Positions 18,622 through 26,406 of a stretch of 26,406 nucleotides of DNA are shown piece after piece. This DNA is from Chara braunii (taxonomy: Eukaryota > Streptophyta > Charophyceae > Charales > Characeae), in assembly GCA_003427395.1 (NCBI GenBank), contig BFEA01000289.1:284988-311393 (forward strand), written 5' to 3'. The notes beneath the pieces were generated by a model. That model did not search any database, had not been told where the DNA came from, and worked only from the letters and a program-made list of their open reading frames with translations. Position numbers and translations under genes: made by a program. How positions within the stretch are numbered: position 1 is the stretch's first letter; every line of letters begins with the position of its first letter.

Positions 18622-19753
18622 TTTGGTCTGGTCTGATATCATCTGGTCTGGTCTGTGTCCGGTCCGGTCTGGTCGTGTTCTCGTCTGGTCTGAATTGACC
18701 CACTCTGTCCCGTTCTGGTCTGATCTGATCAGGCCTGGTCTGTCCCGGGTCTCGTCTGGTCCGGTCTGGTCGTGTTCTGGTCTGGTCTGAACTGGCCCAG
18801 TCTATCCCGTTCTTGTCTGATCTGATCTGGTTTGGTCTGGTCTGATCTGGTCAAATCTGGATCTGGTCCGGTCCGGTCTGGTCTGGTCTGATCTGATCTG
18901 GTCAGATCTGGTCTGGTTTGGTCTGATATCATCTGGTCTGGTCTGTGTCCGGTACGGTCTGGTCGTGTTCTGGTCGTTTGAACTGGCCCAATCTGTCCTA
19001 TTCTGGTTTGATCTGATCTGGCCCAATCTGTCCCGTTCTGGTCTGATCTGATCTGGCCCGGTCTGTCCCGGGTCTGGTCTGGTCTGGTCGTGTTCTGGTC
19101 TGGTCTGAACTGGCCCAGTCTGAACTGACCCAGTCTGTCCCGTTCTGGTCTGATCTGATCTGGCCCGGTCTGTCCTGGGTCTGGTCTGGTCCGGTCTGGT
19201 CGTGTTGTGGTCTGGTCTGAGCTGGCCCAATCTGTTCCGTTCTGGTCTGATCTGATCTGGCCCGGTCTGTCCCGGGTCTGGTCTGGTCCGGTCTGGTCGT
19301 GTGCTGTTCTGGTCTGAACTGGCCCAGTCTGTCCCGTTCAGGGCTGATCTGATCTGACTCGGTCTGTCGCGAGTCTGGTCTGGCTTGGTCTGGAACTAGT
19401 CTGATCTGGTCAGCTCTGGTGTGGTCCGGTCAGATCTGGTTTGGTCTGGTCTGATCTGGTCAAATCTGGTCTTGTCTGGTCTGATCTGGATCTGGTCCGG
19501 TTCGGTTGGGTCTGGTCTGATCTTATCTCGTCAGATCTGGTCTGGTCTGGTCTGATCCGGATCTGGTCCGGTTCGGTCTGGTCTGGTCTGATCTGATCAG
19601 GTCCAATCCGGTCTGATCTGATCTGATTTGGTCAGACCCGGTCCGAATTGGTCCGGTCCATCTGGTCTGGTCTGATCTGATCAGGTCCGATCCAGTCTGA
19701 TATGATCTGACTTGGCCTGACCCGGTCCGATCTGGTCTGGTCCGTCTGGTCTG
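18622..19753. repeat. Pentanucleotide (TCTGG/TCTGA) satellite with higher order
   Basis: Over 1.1 kb is built of 5-bp units TCTGG, TCTGA, TCCGG, CCTGG and similar. Longer modules such as GGTCGTGTTCTGGTCTGGTC recur near 18668, 18768, 18961, 19088, 19198 and 19288 with 90-193 bp spacing, showing higher-order duplication. The minus-strand ORF of 142 codons here is the repeat read as DQTRP-type strings; a 5-bp unit rotates through all frames, so it is not a gene. Confidence 0.9.
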
Positions 19754-20740
19754 GTCGCAGCACCCATTGAGGCCATCGCAACGCTTCGTCAGACTTGCAA
19801 CTTTACCCCCGCCATTTACCGCACTTGATTGAACCTCTTCACTTTGATGATCAGATCACCGAGCATAAATCACATTGCGCCAACGTCTGTCGAGACCATC
19901 TCAATGCTTTGTTTAAATTAGACAGTCGGATTTCCCTCGTCCTCGCCAGTTCCGAACCTCCCTTCTTCTCTCTCACTCTCTTTCCCCCCCTCTCTCTCTA
20001 CTTTGCGCGCGCGCTCGTACGTAGATCTGCTCTCATCTCTCTCACGCGCGCGCTCGTGCGCAGCCTCCTCCATCTCGCGTGCAGCAACTCTCTCCTTCCC
20101 GCGCGCAGCAGCTCTCCCCGCGCACAGCAGCTCCCCTCGCACGACAACAACTTTCCCCGTGCACAACAACTCTCTCCACATGACCACAACTCTCCCCGTG
20201 CGGCATCCTCCTTCCCGCTCTGGCACTTACACTTGCGTGCGCACGTTCGCAACCGATCAGGTGACGAGGTGTTTGGCTACCTTAAGTGAACCATAGTTAC
20301 CCCCTTCGTTTACCCTCGCTTTGTCTGCATCCTTTGGGACCTCGACGGTGCTTGATCGGATCGTCCCGTCCTGTTGGTCCTTAGTATCTCTCTCTCTCTC
20401 TCTGGCTCGCTCGCTCCCTAGCACGCATGTGCATTCGTCTGCGTTACTAATTAGATGACAGTTACTCCCGCCACTTTACCCACGCTAGATTGAATCGCTT
20501 CACATTGACAATTAGAGCACTAAGCAGAAATCACACTGCGTTCACATCCGTTTGGATTGCCACAATGCCTTGTTTTGCTTTAACAATCGGTCCCTTCGGA
20601 AATCCCGTCAATCCATCCATACGCACCACTAAGTAAATGACGAGGCACTCGTTTTTCCGGCGATTCATCCAAAGCCCGTTTCCTTAGTTGTGGTTTTGCA
20701 AGATGGTAGATAGGAACCGGGAATCTCGTTATTCCATTCG

Positions 20741-20819
<79 letters not shown>

Positions 20820-20835
20820 GTTGAATCTCTTCACT

Positions 20836-20869
<34 letters not shown>

Positions 20870-20940
20870 CGTCAACATCCGTTGGGACCATCGCAATGCT
20901 TTGTTTTAATTAAACAGTCGGATTCCCCTTGTCCGCACGA
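19754..20940 (+). repeat. Diverged four-copy repeat family
   Basis: Related segments begin near 19797, 20291 (short, deleted), 20459 and 20785, sharing AGTTACTCCCGCC, TTTACCC, GAATC.CTTCAC.TTGA, AAATCACATTGCGT, GGACCATCGCAATGCTTTG and AACAGTCGGATT. Between them are related spacers with ACTAATTAGATGACGAGG (near 20449, 20750). ORFs of up to 164 codons cross this family without any recognisable domain. Confidence 0.65.
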
Positions 20941-21180
20941 GTCTCAATTCTCTCTCCCACTTGCGCGCAGCTCGTTCTTTCCTGCGCGACAGTTCTCTCC
21001 TTCCCACGTGGAAGCTTTGCTACTCCACGCGACTTCCCTTTCCCGCGTGCAGTTCCCTGCTTCCCCGCTCCGCTTGGTTCGCCTGTGCAACTCGGTTTCC
21101 CCGTGTGCAACTCATATGCCATTTGCGCAGCAGTTCTTACCCCGCGGGCAGTTTCCCTTCGTCCAGGCGTCATCGTTCTA
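20085..21180 (+). repeat. CTCTCC-CGCGCAGCAG minisatellite-like stretches
   Basis: At about 20085-20215 and 20955-21165, units of roughly 18-20 bp of the form CTCTCCCCGCGCACAGCAGC recur with drift. Each stretch follows a copy of the four-copy family, so they are probably part of its unit. Confidence 0.45.
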
Positions 21181-21283
21181 CATCCGGGTGTGGCTGGATT
21201 TGCACCGCGATCACCATCGGTCTACTCACTCTCACTCTCCAACAGAAAAATCCCACGAGAAATGAAAGTTGAAAAAACATTCC

Positions 21284-21750
21284 ATAAAAAAAATTTCCTT
21301 GATATTTATAAATTATCATTCCAATGTTCGTCCAATTCTAAAAAATTCAGTTTTATTTGATAAGTTCCCGTCTAAAAATGAGTTTTCCCTTTCAACTACA
21401 TCTATTTGATGGAATGGAAGTGTGGACGAGTTTATGAAATGTCTTAATTAAATTTTTATTCTACTACAACAAATATCTTCTAATTTAGATTGGATTAACC
21501 TATTTATGACTGAAAATCCCTACTTAGAATGACAGTCCAATTAAAATATTTCATGAACTCATCTAGACTTTCATTCCATCTCTAGCATGCAGTCCAAATA
21601 AGAAGGGATATCCTATTCTTGGAATGAAAGTTTGCAAGTAAGATGAAAAATTTTAAAATTGGAATGACATTTTTTAAGATGGAATGAAAATTTGAAATTT
21701 AGATTGTAATTTTACTATAGAATGATTATTTAATTCTAGGAATTTTTTTC
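21284..21750. mobile_element. AT-rich foldback (MITE-like) element
   Basis: An AT-rich island sits in otherwise GC-richer DNA. Its ends are inverted: AAAAAAAATTTCCTTGATAT near 21286 corresponds to the inverse of the sequence ending AGGAATTTTTTTC at 21750. Inside, 21408-21450 (GATGGAATGGAAGTG...) is the imperfect inverse of 21538-21580, centred near 21494. It has no ORF. This suits a non-autonomous DNA transposon, but no target-site duplication was recognised, so the superfamily is not assigned. Confidence 0.5.
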
Positions 21751-22750
21751 GTTGTCTGATCTGCGCGGGCTATCCTCCGCTCTTCCCGCACCCTTTACTG
21801 CCTTGCACGCACTTCCCTTACATTCTCTCTTGCTCTTGGACAGATGTCTCTTGTGTGTTGATTCTTCTCACATACTGATTGCTTTTGCGCCAGCATTCTC
21901 CTCTTGCACCTGTGTTCACTTCTCCAAGCTCTCCTTCTCTCTCCCGGTCGAGCGTGTTTTCTCCTCGCTCCTCCTCACACTCCCATTATGTTTGCGCGCG
22001 AGTCTTCTTAGCCCACTATCTCCTCTCACGCACTCTCTCTCTCTTCAAGCACGTCCTACTCACCTCGTCCTCGATAGGCTTACTTCGTAAGGGGCCACTT
22101 GGCTCCCCCTTTGGCAGTGAAATTGGTCACCGTGGCCAGAAAGCTGGTCTCGAGCTTCTTGCAGTGCCCGATCCTCTGATTCGACCTCACAGTTGTTCCT
22201 AACGACTAGATCTCCGCCTCCCTTGAGTACGAGCTCACCTTAATTGGCCAAGCGCCACAGTCGCGCGACACTTCGTGTCTAACTCCATGAGCAAGTTCCG
22301 TGAATGAACGGAGTTCCCTTTCCACGCCAGGTGCGTCGCCTAGTGATCCCCCCTCCAGAGGAAGAGTTCCCTTTCATATCCATTAGGCACCCAATCATAC
22401 TCCAGCGCGCCCCCGTGTCTCCTCCATGCACGTCCGCCCTTGCTGCCACGTACATCCGCGATCAGGGCCTTCTGCCCCTGGTGGCCGTTATACCTGTTCG
22501 GGGCACGTACGTCTGCCACACCGTTCTCCGAAAACCGGTGCGCCTAGGGACCAACCCCCTTCCGCTCGCAGGTGCCCCTCCTTGCTCGTGCGTGTCTCCT
22601 CCGTTCTCAACCCTCGAGCACTTGAGAGCTGGCCCACCTCCTGTGTCCCCTCAATCCGGGACCAGTTGGGCTTATATAGTTTGCTGGGCCCGATTTCACA
22701 TGCCTCACTGTGGCCTCAACCTCCGAAGTGTCGGGCGCTGTCGAGATACT
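21751..22750. other. No recognised gene; pyrimidine-rich
   Basis: C/T-rich DNA with many ORFs in one direction. The longest, 228 codons at 22304-22990, is Pro/Gly/Arg-rich, has no recognisable domain and runs through a 106-bp tandem repeat, so it is not called as a gene. Confidence 0.35.
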
Positions 22751-22962
22751 TGCAGCGCCCCGGTACCGAGCCTCCTCTCGAACCTAGGTCCGGGCCCATT
22801 TGGGCCTCAAAAGGTTTCCTTGCGAAGAGGGCCTTTTTGTCGGGTACCGGGCCTTTTGCAGCGCCCTGGTACCGGGGCTCTTTTCGAGTCTAAGCCCGAG
22901 CCTGTTCAGGCTCTAGCGGTTCCACGCGAAAAGTATCAAGGCCTCAACAATTCCCGTGGGCC
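22751..22962 (+). repeat. 106-bp tandem pair with changed hairpin
   Basis: Copies start at TGCAGCGCCC at 22751 and 22857, share GGTACCG, TCGA and CGCGAA/GCGAAG motifs, and are diverged. At the same position in each is a hairpin with a 6-bp stem and TT loop: GGCCCA-TT-TGGGCC at 22793-22806 and AGCCTG-TT-CAGGCT at 22899-22912. Three of six pairs changed on both sides. Confidence 0.7.
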
Positions 22963-23433
22963 CGACCTTGGAAATGAACTCACGGTCTGAGGGCCCCTTT
23001 CCCAGCCTTAGGCTTTGTGGCCCCGTTTTGGTTTCAACCACGATTAGGATGCCAAGGCCTCAGGCACGCCCACGTAACGTTTTCTTTCTTCCCTGATCCC
23101 ATGGCGAGCCTTGAGCGTCATCGACCTTTAGCCTGCCGTAAGCCTTGCCCTAAGAGCTCCGCGTTATATTTTGTCAGGCACATCGCCCTGCCCTCGAGCG
23201 GTTTCAGCCACCTCGCCTTTGTCCTCTATCTGGAACCTCCGACATTTCCTCTGTTGTCGACTTTAATGTCTTGTTAGCGGTGACCCGCATGATGCCCATA
23301 GAAGAAAGCTCACTTGGAGTTTGCGGGCCCACCTCTCCTGATGTCTCGGCTATAGCACTCGCAGCGTGGATCTGGTATTACAATTCTTCAACGTTGATCG
23401 CGGTTGCGTCAGGAAAAATAGCTAGATCTCTCT
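22963..23433. other. No recognised feature
   Basis: Only short ORFs are seen and nothing is recognised. Confidence 0.3.
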
Positions 23434-23561
23434 CACCAGGTGTCATCATCAAGGAAGTAAAGGGCGGCGAAAGGCTTGAGCTGCCCAACATTGTGTTGAC
23501 AGTTGTGGTGCAAAAATTTGGACGTCAGACCTATTTTTGCCCCGCTGAGACTCGAACTGGT
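23434..23561. repeat. 128-bp dispersed repeat, copy 2
   Basis: Partner of 16813-16940. Here the plus-strand frame is part of a 123-codon ORF (23271-23642). On the minus strand the B-box-like AGTTCGAGTCTC is preceded by ordinary sequence rather than a purine tract, so more of a tRNA-like head could be looked for here; no A box was recognised. Confidence 0.6.
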
Positions 23562-23925
23562 GCCAGTGAGATGAAGAGTCCACGTCCCACCCTATGGGAA
23601 TGGGAGTGCGCTTGCATCAGGGGTCGGCGACTGTGTGTTTGAGTGGTGGGGCAGACAGAGGCCTACTAGGCCGCTGGTTGACTGTCTGCGCAGGGCACAA
23701 CTCTTCCTAAAGAAGATCCCAATAGGTTTCAGCGCACGACTCTCACCCAACAGACACCGGGATCGAATCGCACGAGCCTCACTAAGGCTAGCTCCTTTTA
23801 GAGCAAGGTTAGTAGAAAGACATGAGGCGCCGTCGATTACGATCGCGAGATCCCCAAATCATGCGGTCGAAATCGGCTGCGCGAAGTTGCATGGCCCCTG
23901 TGGAAGGATAAAACACCCAAATTGA
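23562..23925. other. No recognised feature
   Basis: Short ORFs only; nothing recognised. Confidence 0.25.
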
Positions 23926-24060
23926 AAATAAATAAATAAATAAAATAAAAATAAAAATTATGTCGAATCCTTCGGGATTCAAACTCATGCCTGGATTTCA
24001 ACAGGTCATGGATATGCCCACGTGGCGCCTGAAGGCTGAAAACGGCTGTTGGCTTTGAAC
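23926..24060 (-). mobile_element. SINE-like remnant with T-rich tail
   Basis: On the minus strand GAGTTTGAATCC is a B box with two changes, followed by CGAAGGATTCGACATAA and then a TTTTATTTATTTA-type tail (about 23926-23960). No convincing A box was seen. A T16 run lies just upstream on this strand (24069-24084). Confidence 0.33.
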
Positions 24061-24304
24061 CAATGAGGAAAAAAAAAAAAAAAAGGGAAAGGAAAAACAC
24101 CAAGTGGCGCATTTTCGGGATGGCTAGGAGTTGAAACTCCGAGAACTCATATCTGGCACCCGTTTTAACGGGCTGTCAGACTTCCTTGTTTATATATATA
24201 TATATTTTTTCTCTTTTAGATTCTCTTTACTTTTTTTGGGAGCCTTGCTCGTTTTTGTTCAGCTAGCGCCATTGCAACGGGCGCTCCCCCTACGCCCCAC
24301 ATGC

Positions 24305-24520
24305 GCAAAAAAAACAAAAACCATGACAATGTATCTTTCCATGTTCTTTCCGAATGTTCATTTATGCCATTGGTGGCTCTGTGCCTGAGGGAGCGAGCTG
24401 CCAACGGCTCCTCCCTGCTTTCAACGCCCGAGAGGGGAAGTTTGGGTGGTGGAAACTGGATTCGAACTCGAGTCTGCGTTTCGGCAGTTGGGGGAAAGAG
24501 GGTTGCAAGCAAGTGATACG
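24305..24520 (-). mobile_element. Second SINE-like remnant
   Basis: On the minus strand GAGTTCGAATCC (about 24460-24471) matches the B box except for one base. The body includes CTCCCTCAGGC, similar to CCCCCTCAGGC near the 3' part of the SINE at 16062-16313, and the element ends in TTTTTGTTTTTTTT. The A box is not clear and the 5' limit is uncertain. Confidence 0.4.
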
Positions 24521-24598
24521 TGGGAGGAAAAACAACCTTTTTGGGCTGTGTGGGAGCATGATTAACTCCCCACTGAGATAGGCGCGAAATTTGAGGCC

Positions 24599-25198
24599 GC
24601 GAGATCTTGGATCTCGCAGCTCATATTGTGTGCATGGAAAGGAGGGAGTTAGGGAGTTGGAGAGGGAGAGAGGGAAAACGGGGAGAGTTAGGAGGGGGAG
24701 GGCCTACCTCTCCCAACCTGCCAACCGCCCTTCCCGTTTTCAGGAGAGGGCAGAGGAAACTAAGGGGGTATTGTTTGAATTAACAACACGAACCTGGCTA
24801 GAAATAGAGCCAGGGGTGCTGCAGTTTAGGGGGTTGGGTTTGTTTTTCTTTTTTTTGCTGTGTTCTTTTATTTTTGCACCATCCTTGTGAGGACACTTGT
24901 CCTCACGAGGTACAGCCTCTGGCAGGAACACTGTAAGGCTCCCGTTTTTAGGGGGAGCCTGGAAATGGAAGACTCGTAGAGGAAAAGGCTAAGTACAACC
25001 TTTTTCCCGATGCATCTGCCCTGAAAAATTGGTCTAGATACATCAAACTGAAAGGGGTTGTAACTCTCCAACCCCTTATCATAAAAATAAAATAAAAGCA
25101 CTTTTGGAAATGCCAGAACCTCAACTATCTCGTGAAATTCTGAGAATCCCGAGGAAAAGAAAAGAAAAATAAAACTTGGGCAGTTAAAGAAACTGCCC
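24599..25198. repeat. Run of perfect short hairpins
   Basis: Stems of 7-12 bp occur one after another: GCGAGATC/GATCTCGC at 24599-24617; CCTGGCT/AGCCAGG at 24793-24814; CCTTGTGAGGAC/GTCCTCACGAGG (one G-T) at 24883-24910; GGCTCCC/GGGAGCC at about 24934-24960; AAGGGGTTG/CAACCCCTT at 25052-25077; GGGCAGTT/AACTGCCC at 25178-25198. Stem sequences are unrelated to each other. No gene was found. Confidence 0.6.
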
Positions 25199-25319
25199 CA
25201 CTAAGGCTGTAGCTGTCATGCGGCCACCGTTAGCCTTTGATCTCGGCCAGATCAAGGGTTCACTGTGAACCCTTGATTTTGCCTGGGGTCTGGAGTGACG
25301 TTCAACCCTCCTCGGCCAC

Positions 25320-25326
25320 TATAAAA
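25320..25326 (+). promoter_or_regulatory. TATA box candidate, copy 1
   Basis: TATAAAA in CACTATAAAACAGGCAGCTG, a good match to a Pol II TATA box. Transcription would start about 30 bp later, near 25350. No experimental or ORF support. Confidence 0.4.
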
Positions 25327-25539
25327 CAGGCAGCTGTCCCCAACTACCACACTGAAAGCACTCATGCTGCCAGTGTGTGGCAAGCACACTTGAGTGTTGC
25401 TAGGCTGCTAAACTGCCCCACTAAGGCTGTGGTTGTCATGCGGCCACCGTTAGCCTTCGATCTCGGCCTGATCAAGGGTTCACTGTGAGCCCTTGATTTT
25501 GCCTGGGGTCTGGAGTGACGTTCAACCCTCCTCGGCCAC

Positions 25540-25546
25540 TATAAAA
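25540..25546 (+). promoter_or_regulatory. TATA box candidate, copy 2
   Basis: Identical TATAAAA at the same position of the second 220-bp unit. Transcription from here would run into 25631 onwards, where no ORF longer than 100 codons is convincing. Confidence 0.4.
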
Positions 25547-25630
25547 CAGCCAGCTGTCTCCAACTGCTACACTGAAAGCACTCATGCTGCTAGTGTGTGG
25601 CAAGCACACTTGAGTGTTGCTAGGCTGCTA

Positions 25631-25971
25631 GGATGCTAGGGGAGCTGCCAGAGGCAACGTGGGAGGAGGGTGGAGGTCTAAAGTCGAGCACGAGAGGAGG
25701 AGCAGGGCAGCCTTAGCTAAGGTAGGGAGCACTCTGCTCCACTTCCCTCTGGCTGGTGCTGGTCCAGTGGAGCGACACTGGGGACTCTGCAGGACTAAGG
25801 CGGCACGACAAGAGTTTGGGGCCTGGATTTTGTCCAGGGCCCAAAATCTCTATACATATAAAGGAAAACGCGGGTCTCGCGTGACGGTCCCACGTGAGAC
25901 CCGGTCCCCTCGTGAGACTCGGCGTGCCGGTTCCACGGGCGGAGCACTAGCGGTTTGTTGAACCGCGCGAC
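25631..25971. repeat. Further hairpins beyond the 220-bp pair
   Basis: CCTTAGCTAAGG is a perfect 12-nt palindrome at 25711-25722. GCTCCACT/AGTGGAGC pairs across 25736-25773. GGGCCTGGA pairs with TCCAGGGCCC (one bulge) at about 25819-25843. GGGTCTCGCGTG pairs with CACGTGAGACCC (one mismatch) at about 25872-25902. No gene is seen. Confidence 0.5.
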
Positions 25972-26040
25972 GCTTGGCCGTTCAAATTTTTTTGTTGTTT
26001 CCGTCCGCTTGGCCGTTCAAAATTTTTTGTTGTTTCCGTC
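25972..26040. repeat. 35-bp tandem duplication
   Basis: GCTTGGCCGTTCAAA, a T run and GTTGTTTCCGTC occur at 25972-26006 and again at 26007-26040, differing by one base and one gap. Confidence 0.85.
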
Positions 26041-26281
26041 GTGAGTGGTTTGTCGATTCGCGCGACGGCTCGGATGGGGTGCACGGACAGTGCAACGGTG
26101 TGGTGTTGGCATCGGAATGTGGTTTTCGAGTCCGGGGGTGTGTGCGGACGTGCATGCATCGGCGGGTGTATGTTTCCATGTTCGAGCCGAAGATTCATTG
26201 GATGTTGCTTATCCTATCGATGGAAGTAGCATGGTGCGAGCCGCGAGGTCGGAGAGTTATCGTTTTTCTCTCTTTCTCCCC

Positions 26282-26284
<3 letters not shown>
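26041..26284. other. No recognised feature
   Basis: GC-rich sequence with overlapping short ORFs, none recognised. Confidence 0.25.
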
Positions 26285-26368
<84 letters not shown>

Positions 26369-26370
26369 GC
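26285..26370. repeat. Compound (CT)n(CA)n(CG)n microsatellite
   Basis: A short CT run (26285-26296) leads into about 58 bp of AC repeats (to 26354) and about 16 bp of CG repeats. The alternating purine-pyrimidine part can adopt Z-DNA. Confidence 0.95.
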
Positions 26371-26406
26371 ACACGAACGATTTATTCCGATTTTGCTAAA
26401 AAAGTA

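Larger units (their letters stand above)
25191..25630 (+). repeat. 220-bp tandem pair
   Basis: Copies 25191-25410 and 25411-25630 have exactly the same length and about 95% identity. Each holds AACTGCCCCACTAAGGCTG, a palindrome (perfect 27-nt at 25251-25277 in copy 1, one mismatch in copy 2), a TATA box and CAAGCACACTTGAGTG. The duplication is recent. It could be promoter monomers of an element, a pair of adjacent short LTRs, or a plain satellite; no ORF or primer-binding site decides this. Confidence 0.85.

Noticed and set aside
18802-19230. 142-codon minus-strand ORF
   Set aside because: It is only the pentanucleotide satellite read as protein.
22304-22990. 228-codon ORF as a gene
   Set aside because: It is Pro/Gly/Arg-rich from base composition, has no recognisable domain, and runs through a diverged 106-bp tandem repeat.
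25974-26399. 141-codon ORF ending in a TH-repeat tail
   Set aside because: Its C-terminal part is the CA microsatellite and the rest has no recognisable domain.

Overview
This window looks like nuclear DNA from a repeat-rich eukaryote, most likely of the green-plant lineage (land plant or streptophyte alga). No intact protein-coding gene could be supported. The lineage call rests on two U6 snRNA-like sequences whose 5' stem and following bases resemble plant U6, on a tRNA-derived SINE with perfect B box and T-rich tail, and on abundant microsatellites, AT-rich foldback DNA and tandem repeats. The lineage is an inference; no database search was possible.

Positions 74-16737 form a giant, diverged inverted repeat. 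The left arm (74-6755) and right arm (16737 back to 9168) match in the same order: a terminal TGTCGG plus hairpin, a tRNA-derived SINE, a U6 snRNA-like sequence, a junction block near 3.04-3.24 / 13.54-13.73 kb, an array of short hairpin repeats (7 on the left, 10 on the right), a ~121-bp tandem array (5 against about 3 copies), and conserved blocks at 5.4-5.7 and 6.3-6.75 kb. Identity by eye runs from about 65% to 90%. The arms could be two copies of one large non-coding element in opposite orientation, the long ends of one foldback-type element, or an inverted segmental duplication. The 2.4-kb spacer (6756-9167) holds a 125-bp duplication with TTA-rich tail, a pyrimidine tract, a 310-bp tandem pair with poly(A), and one weak ORF relic.

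The right-hand 10 kb (16738-26406) is a patchwork: a third copy of the terminal hairpin (17816-17850), two copies of a 128-bp dispersed repeat, GA and CA microsatellites, a 1.1-kb pentanucleotide satellite with longer-range order, a four-copy repeat family (19.8-20.9 kb), an AT-rich foldback element (21.3-21.75 kb), a 106-bp tandem pair (22.75-22.96 kb), two SINE-like remnants (24-24.5 kb), a run of perfect hairpins (24.6-25.9 kb) and a 220-bp tandem pair with TATA boxes.

The most unusual signal is that many hairpins in several unrelated repeat families keep their pairing while changing stem sequence from copy to copy. It is clearest in the arrays at 3556-4170 and 12370-13197, where a conserved 20-nt core is enclosed by outer stems that differ between copies yet mostly stay complementary, with one unpaired base at a constant place. 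This means either selection on structure or repeated templated correction of quasi-palindromes during replication.
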